Source: Methylobacterium sp. E-005 (lineage in GTDB: Bacteria; Pseudomonadota; Alphaproteobacteria; Rhizobiales; Beijerinckiaceae). From it: 64,000 bases of DNA. A program made the position numbers and the translations under genes. Positions 24,311 to 33,027 of the stretch are shown here, piece after piece. The notes under the pieces were generated by a model. It had not been told where the DNA came from. It was given only the letters and a program-made list of their open reading frames with translations, and made no database searches. Each line of letters opens with the position of its first letter. Positions within the stretch are counted from its first letter, which is position 1. The stretch spans positions 60,652 through 124,651 of the forward strand of contig NZ_JAKSYG010000217.1 in the NCBI RefSeq assembly GCF_022829725.1, read 5' to 3'.

Positions 24311-25504
24311 TCACGCGGCCCGGGGGGGCATGTCGGCCTCGGCCACCCGGTCGCGGCCGCCATTCTTCGCGGAGTAAAGTGCGGCATCCGCCCGGCGCAT
24401 CAGGGCGTCGAACCCGACGCCGTCCCGGACCGGGGCGACACCGATGCTGACGCTGACGCGCAGCTCCGGAAGTTCGGGTACTTGGAGGCCGGCGAAGGTC
24501 CGGCGCAGTTCCTCGGCCCGGGCCACGGCCTCGGCAACCGAGACCCGCGGCAGGAAGCAAACGAACTCCTCTCCGCCCATTCGTCCCAGCAACGCATCGT
24601 GCGGCAGCAGGGATGTCGCCATGGTGCAAAACCCGACGAGCACCGCGTCACCGACCGCGTGCCCGTGGACGTCGTTCACAGCCTTGAACCGGTCGAGATC
24701 GGCCAGCAGCAGCGCGCCGCCCTCACCAGCGCCAAGGGCGATACCGGCCGCCGCCACGAAGGCGCGACGGTTGCGCACGCCCGTGAGCGCGTCAGTCGAG
24801 GCCGCGATCCGTTGCTCCCGTTCCGCCCTCTCCTTCACCAGAGCCATGAAGGTGAAGGCTGCAGCAATCGAAAACAGGATGGTCACGAAACACAGGATCG
24901 CCACCCAGGGCGAGGCCAACGGATTGGGGTGGAGGTGCGGCGGTGCCAGCAGCGTCGCGGGGATCCGCACGAAGTAGAAGGCGCCGTGCAGCCCGAGCAC
25001 GGCGGCCGCCGTGACCCGGGACGCCAGCCGCTCCGCGCGGCCGCGCCAGATCTCCGCAGCCGCGGCGCCGCAATAGATCGTGGCCACCGCGGAGGCGTAC
25101 ATGACGCGCAGCGTCAGCGATTCATAGAACGTCGGGACGAGGCACAGGCCGCACCAGATGAGCGCGCCTGCCATTGCCAGCCCCGCATGGGGCCGGCGCC
25201 GTTCGAACGAGCGGACGCCACTCCAGATCAGTCCATAGGCCGAGAGAATGACCGCGTTGGACAACACGATCGAAACCGCATCGGGGATCTGGCCCCGGAG
25301 CGCCAACCCGACGGTACCGGCCGCGGCGACCAGATGGGCCACGCCCCAGTAGGCCAGGGTCCGCTCCTCGGGCGCCTGTCGCCAGGACGTGAGGAACAGC
25401 GCTCCCGCCAGCAGGGTAACCGTCGAATTGACGACGAGCAGTGTGGCGGGATCAAGCTGCACGGCCGACCAACGATCCCCCGCCCGAATACAAGGCCGCC
25501 GCAC
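24311..25504 (-). CDS. Membrane-bound diguanylate cyclase (GGDEF)
   Basis: A 397-residue protein. The first 225 residues contain about six hydrophobic segments (examples near 20-40, 55-75, 80-97, 110-125, 135-150 and 195-220). A short coiled linker, VKERAEREQRIAASTDALTGVRNRRAF, leads into the GGDEF domain, about 235-390. The active site is GGEEF, an accepted active form; DLDRFKAVNDVHGH is the substrate loop. The RxxD inhibitory site position holds no clear match. It makes cyclic di-GMP, which usually lowers flagellar motility. The start could be GTG at 25462 instead. It reads the same way as the NRPS-like gene, 167 bases downstream of that gene's stop. Confidence 0.88.
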   Translation of the reverse strand: MRRPCIRAGDRWSAVQLDPATLLVVNSTVTLLAGALFLTSWRQAPEERTLAYWGVAHLVAAAGTVGLALRGQIPDAVSIVLSNAVILSAYGLIWSGVRSFERRRPHAGLAMAGALIWCGLCLVPTFYESLTLRVMYASAVATIYCGAAAAEIWRGRAERLASRVTAAAVLGLHGAFYFVRIPATLLAPPHLHPNPLASPWVAILCFVTILFSIAAAFTFMALVKERAEREQRIAASTDALTGVRNRRAFVAAAGIALGAGEGGALLLADLDRFKAVNDVHGHAVGDAVLVGFCTMATSLLPHDALLGRMGGEEFVCFLPRVSVAEAVARAEELRRTFAGLQVPELPELRVSVSIGVAPVRDGVGFDALMRRADAALYSAKNGGRDRVAEADMPPRAA

Positions 25505-25505
25505 G

Positions 25506-25535
25506 CGTCTTCGCAGTTGACGACGCGCGAAGACG
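25506..25535. promoter_or_regulatory. Inverted repeat next to the diguanylate cyclase start
   Basis: CGTCTTCGC (25506-25514) and GCGAAGACG (25527-25535) are perfect complements over nine bases with a 12-base loop, immediately upstream of the cyclase start. A second pair, GCAACGC (25557-25563) and GCGTTGC (25587-25593), lies in an AT-richer stretch just beyond. Either could be an operator or a hairpin ending the NRPS-like transcript. Confidence 0.4.
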
Positions 25536-25671
25536 AATCAGGCTATACAGATATCAGCAACGCCCATGCCTATCTATAATCATCTCGCGTTGCGGAATTC
25601 TTGCATCGGAAAATATCCTGCGTTTCCTCCGCCCCCGGGTCCGGAGCAGCGCATAACATCGGCGGATCGCG

Positions 25672-28600
25672 TCACGGGGCGTGGATCACCGGGACTGCGG
25701 GCGCGCCCTCCCATTCGGTATTACCGGGGATCGACTCGCCCTTCATCACGATGGTGAGCGGGCGCAGCCGCGCGAAGTCACCGACCTTCGTGTCGTACAG
25801 CACCGTCGAGAAGGCGCCGACCGACACCCCCTTGCCCACGATCACCCGGCCGATCTTCATGATGCGGTCCTCGTAGAGGTGGGTCTGCAGCGCCGAGACC
25901 CGGTTGATCGTGGCGTAGTCCCCGATCGTCACGCAGTCGAACTCGGTGATGTCGGTTGTCAGCATGCATACGCCCTGGCCGACCTTCACGCCGAACAGGC
26001 GCAGCACCCAGGGCAGGAACGGCGTGCCCTGGAGATGTTCCAGCAGCACCTTGCCGGCGAGCCCCCAATAGGCCACCGCGATAGCCTCGGTGCGCATCGC
26101 CCACCACGACCACATCGGCTGCATGCCGGGCTTGTACACGCCCATCAGCAGCCACTTCATCGCGATGACCGCCGAGGACTGGATCAGCGCGATGGCGACG
26201 CTCGCCGTGACGAAACTGATCGCCAGCCCCGACCAGTCCTTCTCGAGGATGGCCGGGTAGAAGTACCAGTCGATCACCGTGATCGCGAGGGTGATGTAGA
26301 GCATCGGCGAGAACGAGGTCGCAAAGGCTTCGAACACGCCGCGCCGGACCTTCGGCCAGAGCCCGGGCTCGTAGGTCTGGGCGTCGGATCCAAGATCAAC
26401 CTTCTGGCGGGCCGGAAGCCGGATCGGCGGCGAGCCGAACCACGTCTCGCCCGGGTTCATCGCCTCGTTGGCCGGCGGCTTCGACTTGATGCCGATCAGC
26501 ACGTCATCGGGGATGACGGCGCCCGGCGGCACAACGGCGTCGTTGCCGACGAAGACGCGGGCGCCGGTCTGCGTGGGCTCCAGGTGCATCCAGCCGCGCC
26601 GGATCTCCTCCTCGCCGTACACCACCTCGTCGGCGACGAAGTTCTTCGCCCCGATATCGGCGAGGTCGTAGCGGCCGCCGAGATTCGTCGAGATCTCGGC
26701 GCCGTGGCCCATCCGGGCTCCCATCAGCCGGTACCACGCCCGCATGTAGACGGTGGCGAACAGCGACGAGAGCGTCTCCAGCGTCACCTCGACGGCGAGG
26801 GCCAGCGACCATTTCCGCAGGTAGAACAGCGAGTGGACCGAGTAGGTGCCGGTGCGGGTCCGGGGCAGCACGACCCAGCGGATGCCGGCGATCAGCAACA
26901 CCGTGCCGGCGGTCATCAGCATCGCGGTCGGCCATGTGAGGATCGGCAGGTACCAATGATAATCGACGTCCGTGATGTCGGACAGCGAGTCCGAGATCTG
27001 GTCGAAGATGAAGAAGGCCGGGAAGATCGGCAGCAGGCCCACCGCCGGGATCACGGCGAGGAGCAGCGTGTAGGCGGCCATGAACGCGGCCCGGGTCGGC
27101 CAGGAGGCGTCCGCCGGCGCGGGCAGCGCGGCCGGGTCCGCCATCCCGACCTTGCGGCCGGGCGAACCGTCCCAGCGCTCGACCGCTCCGACGCGCGATC
27201 CCGCCGGGATCGTTGTGAGATCGCCGATCTCGGCCTGCGGGCCGATCACCGTGTCGTGGCTGATCACGCAGGATGTGCCGACCGCCGCGTCAGCGCCGAT
27301 CTCCACACGGCCGATGACGAGTTCATTCCCGACGATCTCGGCATTGGCGATGACGAGGCGTCCGCCGAGCGACGCACCGTCGCCGATCGTCAGAAGATCG
27401 GGCGCGCCGACCTCGATATCGGAGATCAGCGTGTCGCGGCCGATCCGGGCGCCCATCAGGCGCAGATATTTGGCGATGGCCGGCGAGCCCTGCAGCCACT
27501 TCACGTGGACGAGGGGTGCCAGCCGCTGCGCCAGCCACCAGCGGAAGTAGTAGGCGCCCCAGAGCGGATAGCGGCCGGGCTTGGTCCGGCCCAGGATCAA
27601 CCACTTGCCGGCCACCGCGATGACCGCCGTCACGCCGTTGATCGCCACGTAGACGAGGAGCAGCACCCCGAGTTCGGCGAAGAAGCTCAAGCCGCCACCG
27701 GTGAGCAGCAGGTAGGTCACGAACATGCCCAGCCACTGGGCGGTGGCCAACGCGATCACGACGGGCAAAGCCACGAGCTGAGCGAGGCCGCAGAGCGCCC
27801 GGCGCAGCAGGGGCGGCGGCTCGAAGCTGAGGTCGCGGGTCGCGGCCGCCGCGCCCATGCCGCCGGTGCGGGCGATCAGCGCGTCGGCCATCGCCCGCAT
27901 CGTGCGCAGCGCGTAAACATCCGGCAGGGTGATGCCGGCGAGCGGCGGGTTCTCGCGGACCGCCGAGACGAAGCGGGCCGCGAGCAGCGAGTGGCCGCCG
28001 AGATCGGCGAAGAAGTCGCCCTCCAGGGCGATCGGCTGGTTGCCGAAGATCTGCTTGGCGGCGGCCACAAGGGCGGCCTCGGTCTCGTTGGCCGGGGGCT
28101 CCTGCTCGCCGTCGGCCGCAACCACGGTCAGCGGGGCGATCTTGAGGGCCTTGCGGTCGACCTTGCCGGAGGTGAGGCGCGGCAGCGTCTCGGCCACCTC
28201 GAAATGGCCCGGCACCATGTAGGGCGGCATCTGCCCCGCGAGCGTCTTGCGCAGGGCAGCGGTGTCGATCGTGCGGCCGCGCTCCGGGATCAGGAAGGCG
28301 ACGAGGCGATCGACGCCGTCATCCTGCCGCAGCACCACCGCGGCCTGGTTGATCTCGGGCACGCTGCGGATCCGCGCCTCGATCTCCCCGAGTTCCACGC
28401 GGAACCCGCGGATCTTGACCTGATCGTCGATGCGGCCGTGGAACACGATCCGCCCGGCGGCATCGAGGGAGACCGCATCGCCGGAGCGGTAGAGCACCGG
28501 GTCGGTCCCGTCCGAGCCGAAGGGGTTGGCGATGAACTTTTCCGCGGTCAGCTCGGGCCGTGCGAGGTAGCCCCGGGCGACACCCGGGCCGCCGATCAGC

Positions 28601-29742
28601 AGCTCGCCCTGCTGGTCGCGCCCGAGCAGGCTCAGATCATCGCCTGCCACGTACACCGAATAATTCGGGATCGGGCCGCCGATCGTCACCGGCACGCCGG
28701 GCCGCATCTCGGCGGCGGTGGCAACCACGGTCGCCTCGGTCGGACCGTAGGTGTTGAACAGCTGGCGCGAGCCCGTGGCCCAACGGGCAACCAGCGGCTC
28801 CGGCAGCGCCTCGCCGCCGAGCAGCACGAGGCGCACGGTCGGCAGGTCACCGGAGATCATCGCCAGGAGGGTCGGCACGGTGTCGAGCACCGTGATGCGC
28901 TCGGCCTCCAGGATGCCGGGGAGTGATTCCACGTCGCCCATCATGGCCGGGCTCGCCACGAACAGCGTGGCGCCGACGAGATACGGGACCCAGATCTCCT
29001 CCATGGAGAGATCGAAGGCGACCGAGGCCCCCTGGAACACCACATCGTCGGCGCGCATCCCGTAAAGGGCGTTCCCCGAGCGCAGGAAGTGGCAGATGTT
29101 GGCGTGGCTGATGACGATGCCCTTCGGCACGCCGGTCGAGCCCGAGGTGTAGATCAGGTAGGCGGGGTGATCGGGCGTCAGGCCCAGCGCGCGGGCATCC
29201 GGCACGGGGATTTCGGCCGGGGTCGCGGCGTCGAGATCCGCCGGGGTCAGGGCCGGTGCGGCGTCGGGCGCCGAAGGCTTGAGCGCCGGTGAGACGAGGA
29301 GCGCCTTGGCGGCGGCATCGGTCAGGCACACGCCGACCCGGTCGGCCGGCGCCTCGGCGTCGAACGGCAGCCAAGCGGCGCCCGATAGGGTGATGCCGAT
29401 CTGCGCCACGAGGAGTTCGGGCCCCCGGGCCATCCAGAGCCCGACCACATCGCCCGGGCCGATGCCGCGATGGGCGAGCCCGGCGGCGATCCGGCCAGCG
29501 CGGGACGCGACCGCGGCATAGGTCAGGTGCGGGTGGACGCCGCCCGCCCCCACGGTCGCACCGTCGACGAGGCAGGGATGGTCGGGCCGGGACCGGGCGG
29601 ACTCCAGAAATATCTCGGCGAGCACCTCGTCGCGAATCAGGTCGGGACGGTGCGCGCCCCGCAGGATGGCCGCCCCGGCATCGTGACGTCCGCTGGCCCC
29701 GGCAGCCGGTCCGGGCCGGGTCTTCTCGGCGACGTCACTCAT
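25672..29742 (-). CDS. Pls/PosA-type NRPS-like membrane protein (A-T plus tandem hexapeptide/TM domains)
   Basis: A 1356-residue protein. Residues about 40-540 are an adenylation domain: LIYTSGSTGVPKG, AFDLSMEEIW (the Asp expected for an alpha-amino acid substrate), NTYGPTEATV, YRSGDAVS, GRIDDQVKIRGFRVELGE and SGKVDRKAL. A carrier domain with the phosphopantetheine Ser in FFADLGGHSLLAA lies near 600. The remaining 700 residues alternate membrane helices with three hexapeptide-repeat (left-handed beta-helix) blocks near 780-860, 1040-1110 and 1260-1340. This architecture is the one found in epsilon-polylysine synthetase-like enzymes, where the membrane part condenses a single amino acid or amine. 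No condensation, methyltransferase or thioesterase domain is present. The product is unknown. Confidence 0.88.
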   Translation of the reverse strand: MSDVAEKTRPGPAAGASGRHDAGAAILRGAHRPDLIRDEVLAEIFLESARSRPDHPCLVDGATVGAGGVHPHLTYAAVASRAGRIAAGLAHRGIGPGDVVGLWMARGPELLVAQIGITLSGAAWLPFDAEAPADRVGVCLTDAAAKALLVSPALKPSAPDAAPALTPADLDAATPAEIPVPDARALGLTPDHPAYLIYTSGSTGVPKGIVISHANICHFLRSGNALYGMRADDVVFQGASVAFDLSMEEIWVPYLVGATLFVASPAMMGDVESLPGILEAERITVLDTVPTLLAMISGDLPTVRLVLLGGEALPEPLVARWATGSRQLFNTYGPTEATVVATAAEMRPGVPVTIGGPIPNYSVYVAGDDLSLLGRDQQGELLIGGPGVARGYLARPELTAEKFIANPFGSDGTDPVLYRSGDAVSLDAAGRIVFHGRIDDQVKIRGFRVELGEIEARIRSVPEINQAAVVLRQDDGVDRLVAFLIPERGRTIDTAALRKTLAGQMPPYMVPGHFEVAETLPRLTSGKVDRKALKIAPLTVVAADGEQEPPANETEAALVAAAKQIFGNQPIALEGDFFADLGGHSLLAARFVSAVRENPPLAGITLPDVYALRTMRAMADALIARTGGMGAAAATRDLSFEPPPLLRRALCGLAQLVALPVVIALATAQWLGMFVTYLLLTGGGLSFFAELGVLLLVYVAINGVTAVIAVAGKWLILGRTKPGRYPLWGAYYFRWWLAQRLAPLVHVKWLQGSPAIAKYLRLMGARIGRDTLISDIEVGAPDLLTIGDGASLGGRLVIANAEIVGNELVIGRVEIGADAAVGTSCVISHDTVIGPQAEIGDLTTIPAGSRVGAVERWDGSPGRKVGMADPAALPAPADASWPTRAAFMAAYTLLLAVIPAVGLLPIFPAFFIFDQISDSLSDITDVDYHWYLPILTWPTAMLMTAGTVLLIAGIRWVVLPRTRTGTYSVHSLFYLRKWSLALAVEVTLETLSSLFATVYMRAWYRLMGARMGHGAEISTNLGGRYDLADIGAKNFVADEVVYGEEEIRRGWMHLEPTQTGARVFVGNDAVVPPGAVIPDDVLIGIKSKPPANEAMNPGETWFGSPPIRLPARQKVDLGSDAQTYEPGLWPKVRRGVFEAFATSFSPMLYITLAITVIDWYFYPAILEKDWSGLAISFVTASVAIALIQSSAVIAMKWLLMGVYKPGMQPMWSWWAMRTEAIAVAYWGLAGKVLLEHLQGTPFLPWVLRLFGVKVGQGVCMLTTDITEFDCVTIGDYATINRVSALQTHLYEDRIMKIGRVIVGKGVSVGAFSTVLYDTKVGDFARLRPLTIVMKGESIPGNTEWEGAPAVPVIHAP

Positions 29743-29852
29743 CCGCTGCTCCGCTGGCCGGCCGCCCTGGCCGACGCCTCCGTGGCAGCCGCCCTATAGC
29801 CCACCGATCATGCCGTTATCGAGGCGGCTTTGCACTGCGCCCGCGCACGGGA

Positions 29853-30440
29853 TCAAGCCCAGCGCCAATTGTCGGGCTCGAGAATCAGCACCTCGCCCTG
29901 GCGGATGCCGATCCGGGGGGCGGCGTAGATGTCGAGGTGGCCCAGCGCCACGAGGGCCGCCCGGGCGACGCCGCCATGGGCCACAATGACCGTATCGCGG
30001 TCCAGGGCGGAGAGCAGCGGCCCGACGCGCTCCACCAGGGCGGCGTAGTTCTCGCCCCCGATCCCCGGCGGACGGTGGTGCCAGCGATCCCGATCGCGCC
30101 CCGCGGCGCCGGCCGGGTCGCGGCGACGGATCTCCGCCCAGGTCGAGCCTTCCCAGCTTCCGAAGCCGATCTCCCGCAGCCGCGGATCGGTGCGATACTC
30201 CTCAGGCGGAAGGCCCAGCCGCGTTCGCAGGATCTCCATGGTGCGCCGGGTCCGCTTGAGCGGGCTCGCCACAAAATCCGCTGTGGCCAGCTTCTCGCCC
30301 GCCGCGGCGGCGAGGCGCTCTGCGACGGCCGCGGCCTGAAGTTCGCCCTGCGCGTTCAGATCGGTGTCGCGGCCACCCTGGAGGCGCCCCTCGGCATTCC
30401 AGTCCGTCTGGCCGTGGCGGATGAAGTAGATGCTGACCAA
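29853..30440 (-). CDS. Histidine phosphatase family protein (phosphoglycerate mutase-like), TTG start
   Basis: About 195 residues. The N-terminus VSIYFIRHGQTDWNAEGRLQG contains the RHG phospho-His motif at residues 8-10, followed by SPLKRTRRTMEI, the acid Glu region REIGFGSWEG and the second His in VIVAHGGVAR. This is the branch that dephosphorylates small phosphoesters rather than a true cofactor-dependent mutase. The start is taken as TTG at 30440, since no ATG or GTG lies close enough to keep the first strand short; the open frame runs on upstream without homology. It is divergent from ppk2 and leads the NRPS-like gene by 110 bases. Confidence 0.85.
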   Translation of the reverse strand: MVSIYFIRHGQTDWNAEGRLQGGRDTDLNAQGELQAAAVAERLAAAAGEKLATADFVASPLKRTRRTMEILRTRLGLPPEEYRTDPRLREIGFGSWEGSTWAEIRRRDPAGAAGRDRDRWHHRPPGIGGENYAALVERVGPLLSALDRDTVIVAHGGVARAALVALGHLDIYAAPRIGIRQGEVLILEPDNWRWA

Positions 30441-30470
30441 CCGTCTCAATCCCGTCCTGCACCGGCGCTC

Positions 30471-30495
30471 GGAACGGCTCGGAGCGCCACCCGTT
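30471..30495 (+). promoter_or_regulatory. Candidate EcfG-type general stress promoter of ppk2
   Basis: GGAAC (30471-30475), a 16-base spacer and CGTT (30492-30495) match the alphaproteobacterial EcfG consensus GGAAC-N16/17-CGTT. Predicted transcription start is near 30503, about 34 bases before the ppk2 ATG. Confidence 0.6.
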
Positions 30496-30536
30496 CTCGC
30501 CGACGGTCGGCAACGTCCGCGAACAGGTCCTGCCCC

Positions 30537-31511
30537 ATGTCGAAGAAGCACAGCAAGCATCATCGCGGCCAGAAACGTGCTGACGGCGTGACAGAGACCC
30601 CCGACCTGCACGGATCGGGCCGGCCATCGACCGCCCGCCGGGTCGGCAGCGTCGCAGATGCCATGCCGGCGGTGCCGGCCAGCCATCCGCGGGTGCCCAT
30701 CCGCGCGGCGCCGGGGATCGTCACGGTCGAGCCCGACACCCGCTTCGACCTCGGCGCCGTGGATACGCGTGCCGATGGCGGCCTCGATAGGGCCTTTGCG
30801 AAGGATGCGTTGGTCCGGGAACGGGAGCGAATCGTCGCCCTCCAGGAACGCCTCTATGCCGAGCGGGCCCGCAGCGTGCTGCTGGTTTTCCAGGCGATCG
30901 ACACCGGCGGCAAGGACGGCACGATCCGCTCGGTGCTGAAGGGTGTGAACCCGCAGGGCTGCGTCGTCACCTCGTTCAAGGTGCCGTCGAGCGACGAGCT
31001 CGATCACGACTTCCTCTGGCGCTACCACGCCCGGGCACCCGGGCGTGGTCTGATTGGCGTGTTCAACCGCAGCCACTACGAGGACGTGCTGGTGGTGCGG
31101 GTGAAGGGCCTCGTGCCGGATGCGGTCTGGCAGAACCGCTACGGCCGGATCAACGATTTCGAACGCCTTCTTACCGAATCGGGCACGACCATCCTCAAGT
31201 TCTTCCTGCACATCTCCAAGGCGGAGCAGAAGAAGCGGCTGGAGGCCCGGATCGCCGATCCGGAGAAGCACTGGAAGTTCGATCCGGCGGATCTCGTCGA
31301 ACGCAAGTCCTGGGACGCCTACCAGCAGGCCTTCGCGGACGCCTTGGCCCGGTGCTCGACGCCCGACGCCCCCTGGCTGGTGGTGCCGGCCGATCACAAA
31401 TGGTTCCGCAACTACGTGATCGCGCGGACCGTGGCGGATACGCTGGAGGCGATGGACCCGCGATTCCCGCAGGCCCCGAAGGGCATCGCGGAGTTGACGG
31501 TCCCCGACTGA
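30537..31511 (+). CDS. ppk2: Polyphosphate kinase 2
   Basis: A 324-residue PPK2. Walker A is FQAIDTGGKDGTIRSVL near 120, Walker B FNRSHYEDVLVVRV near 180, and the lid GRINDFERLL near 205. WLVVPADHKWFRNYVIART near 290 completes the core. The first 55 residues are basic and His/Lys-rich, an extension outside the fold. PPK2 moves phosphate between polyphosphate and nucleoside di/monophosphates; one-domain enzymes like this usually make GTP or ATP from NDP. Start ATG 30537 is supported by CAGG upstream. The candidate EcfG promoter fits the link between polyphosphate and stress. The AAA ATPase gene starts 14 bases downstream. Confidence 0.9.
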   Translation: MSKKHSKHHRGQKRADGVTETPDLHGSGRPSTARRVGSVADAMPAVPASHPRVPIRAAPGIVTVEPDTRFDLGAVDTRADGGLDRAFAKDALVRERERIVALQERLYAERARSVLLVFQAIDTGGKDGTIRSVLKGVNPQGCVVTSFKVPSSDELDHDFLWRYHARAPGRGLIGVFNRSHYEDVLVVRVKGLVPDAVWQNRYGRINDFERLLTESGTTILKFFLHISKAEQKKRLEARIADPEKHWKFDPADLVERKSWDAYQQAFADALARCSTPDAPWLVVPADHKWFRNYVIARTVADTLEAMDPRFPQAPKGIAELTVPD

Positions 31512-31525
31512 TTGGGGAAGCCGGC

Positions 31526-31587
31526 ATGCTGATGGTGCGCGCGGTCGCGGTCTCGGACTACCGGTCGCTCCGGCGGATCGGCTTCCC
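31526..31587 (+). pseudogene. Out-of-frame N-terminus of the AAA ATPase gene
   Basis: ATG at 31526 has GGGGAAG five bases upstream and encodes MLMVRAVAVSDYRSLRRIGF, the first strand and loop usual for this ATPase family. After codon 20 the frame runs off into non-homologous sequence, while the ATPase continues one frame over from 31588. One missing base, probably in the CCC run at 31585-31587, explains this. Confidence 0.75.
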
Positions 31588-32679
31588 GTGGATGCGCTCT
31601 CGATCTTCGTCGGCAGCAACGGCGCAGGCAAGACCAACCTCTACCGGGCGCTCGAGCTGCTGCAGGCGGCCGCGCAGGGAACCCTGACCCGCGGCGTCGC
31701 CGCGGAGGGCGGCATGGATTCGGCGCTCTGGGCCGGCCGGCGGCGGCAGGGCGAACCGGCGCGGATCAGCCTGTCGGTCACATTGCGCCACGACACCATC
31801 GGGCAGGATTACGTCTACATGGTAGAGATCGGCCTCGTGCCTCAGGCGGGCGCCGAAATATACGGTGCGGCCTTTCGCCGGGAGCCGCAGGTCAAGGCTG
31901 AGCGCCTGACGGTCCGGACTGGCGGCCGCTCGGCCGTGATCCTCGACCGCGACGGTCGCACCGGCTTCATCCGCGATGCGGCGGGGCGCAAGCAGACCCT
32001 GGGGACGGATCTGCTCGCCACCGAGACGGCGCTCGGCAGCCTGCTCGATGCGACCGGCCAGCCGGAGATCGCCCTCATGCGCCAGGCGATGCTGGCGTGG
32101 CGCTTCCATCACGGCTTCCGCACCGACGCGGAGTCGCCGCTCCGGAGACCGTGCCTCGCGGTCACCACGCCGACATTGGCCTCGGACGGGTCGGATCTTG
32201 CGGCAGTCTTCGCCACCCTCGCCCACATCCGGCAGGACACGGTCGACCTCGATGCAGCCGTGGCCAGAGCCTTCCCCGGGGCCCGGCTCGTCGTTCCGGA
32301 ACCGGGGCGGGAGGCGAGCTTCGGTCTCACGATCCCCGACTTCGCCGGCCGGGTTTTCGCCGCCCCGGAACTGTCGGACGGGACCCTGCGCTACCTTGCC
32401 CTCGCCGGTGCCCTCCTCGGCTACCGGCTGCCGCCCTTCATCGCGTTGAACGAGCCGGAAACCAGCCTGCATCCGGACCTGATGGAGCCGCTAGCCCGGC
32501 TGATCGCCCGGGCGGCCGAGCGCACGCAGGTCTGGCTGGTGACGCATTCCGAGCGGCTGGCCGCGGGCATCGCCGAGCATAGCGGCGCGCAGCCCCGCAC
32601 CGTCATCAAGCGCGAGGGCGAGACGTGGATCGCGGGGTTGAAACGGTCGGGGGAGTTCGAACAGACGGATGAGGGTTGA
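31588..32679 (+). CDS. AAA family ATPase (RecF/OLD-like), 5' end frameshifted
   Basis: The in-frame part is 363 residues. Walker A is VGSNGAGKTNL at once after the GTG at 31588; a signature ELSDGTLRYLALAGALL lies near 275, Walker B ALNEPETSLHPDL near 295 and a switch His in WLVTHSERLAAGI near 325. These place it with SMC/RecF-like solitary ATPases annotated as predicted ATPases. The first beta-strand is encoded in another frame at 31526-31587. Translation from GTG 31588 would give a protein lacking that strand but keeping the P-loop. It forms an operon with ppk2. Whether this is a true mutation or a sequencing slip in a C run cannot be told from the sequence. Confidence 0.8.
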   Translation: MDALSIFVGSNGAGKTNLYRALELLQAAAQGTLTRGVAAEGGMDSALWAGRRRQGEPARISLSVTLRHDTIGQDYVYMVEIGLVPQAGAEIYGAAFRREPQVKAERLTVRTGGRSAVILDRDGRTGFIRDAAGRKQTLGTDLLATETALGSLLDATGQPEIALMRQAMLAWRFHHGFRTDAESPLRRPCLAVTTPTLASDGSDLAAVFATLAHIRQDTVDLDAAVARAFPGARLVVPEPGREASFGLTIPDFAGRVFAAPELSDGTLRYLALAGALLGYRLPPFIALNEPETSLHPDLMEPLARLIARAAERTQVWLVTHSERLAAGIAEHSGAQPRTVIKREGETWIAGLKRSGEFEQTDEG

Positions 32680-33027
32680 GGCCGTGGAAGTCTGCCGCGC
32701 GTTCTGCCTTCCCTTGCCTGTCTGCACGCTCCGGACGACACGGGTTTTGAGGCTTGCCGATCAGGACGGCGCGCAACGGGCGTCCTCGCCTGTGCGGGGA
32801 CGGTTTGGGGTGAGGGGAGCTAGGTACAGGATCGGGCACGCGATGGGTGCGCCGACAGGGCGCGCCTCAGTCTGAGGGTTCTCGACCCTCACCCGGCCTT
32901 CCGCGTGCAGACCTCTCCCGTACGAGAGAGGGGACCCGCGGTCTCCCCGGCTGGCGGCCGCCCCGAGACTGCAAACCTGTGCAGCCCGTAGCGCTGCGCA
33001 GAAGGGAGACGCGCCTCGCGCGCCCAC
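32680..33027. other. Intergenic region between convergent ATPase and fabI genes (348 bases)
   Basis: No gene seen. A perfect hairpin, TGAGGGT-TCTCG-ACCCTCA (32873-32891), could end transcription from one side although no T-run follows. A weaker palindrome around CTCTC-CCGTAC-GAGAG lies near 32914-32930. Confidence 0.45.

Noticed and set aside
25681..28926. A very long open frame on the plus strand opposite the NRPS-like gene
   Set aside because: Arg/His/Asp/Gly-rich with no family pattern; in high-GC coding DNA the antisense frame is often open by codon bias.
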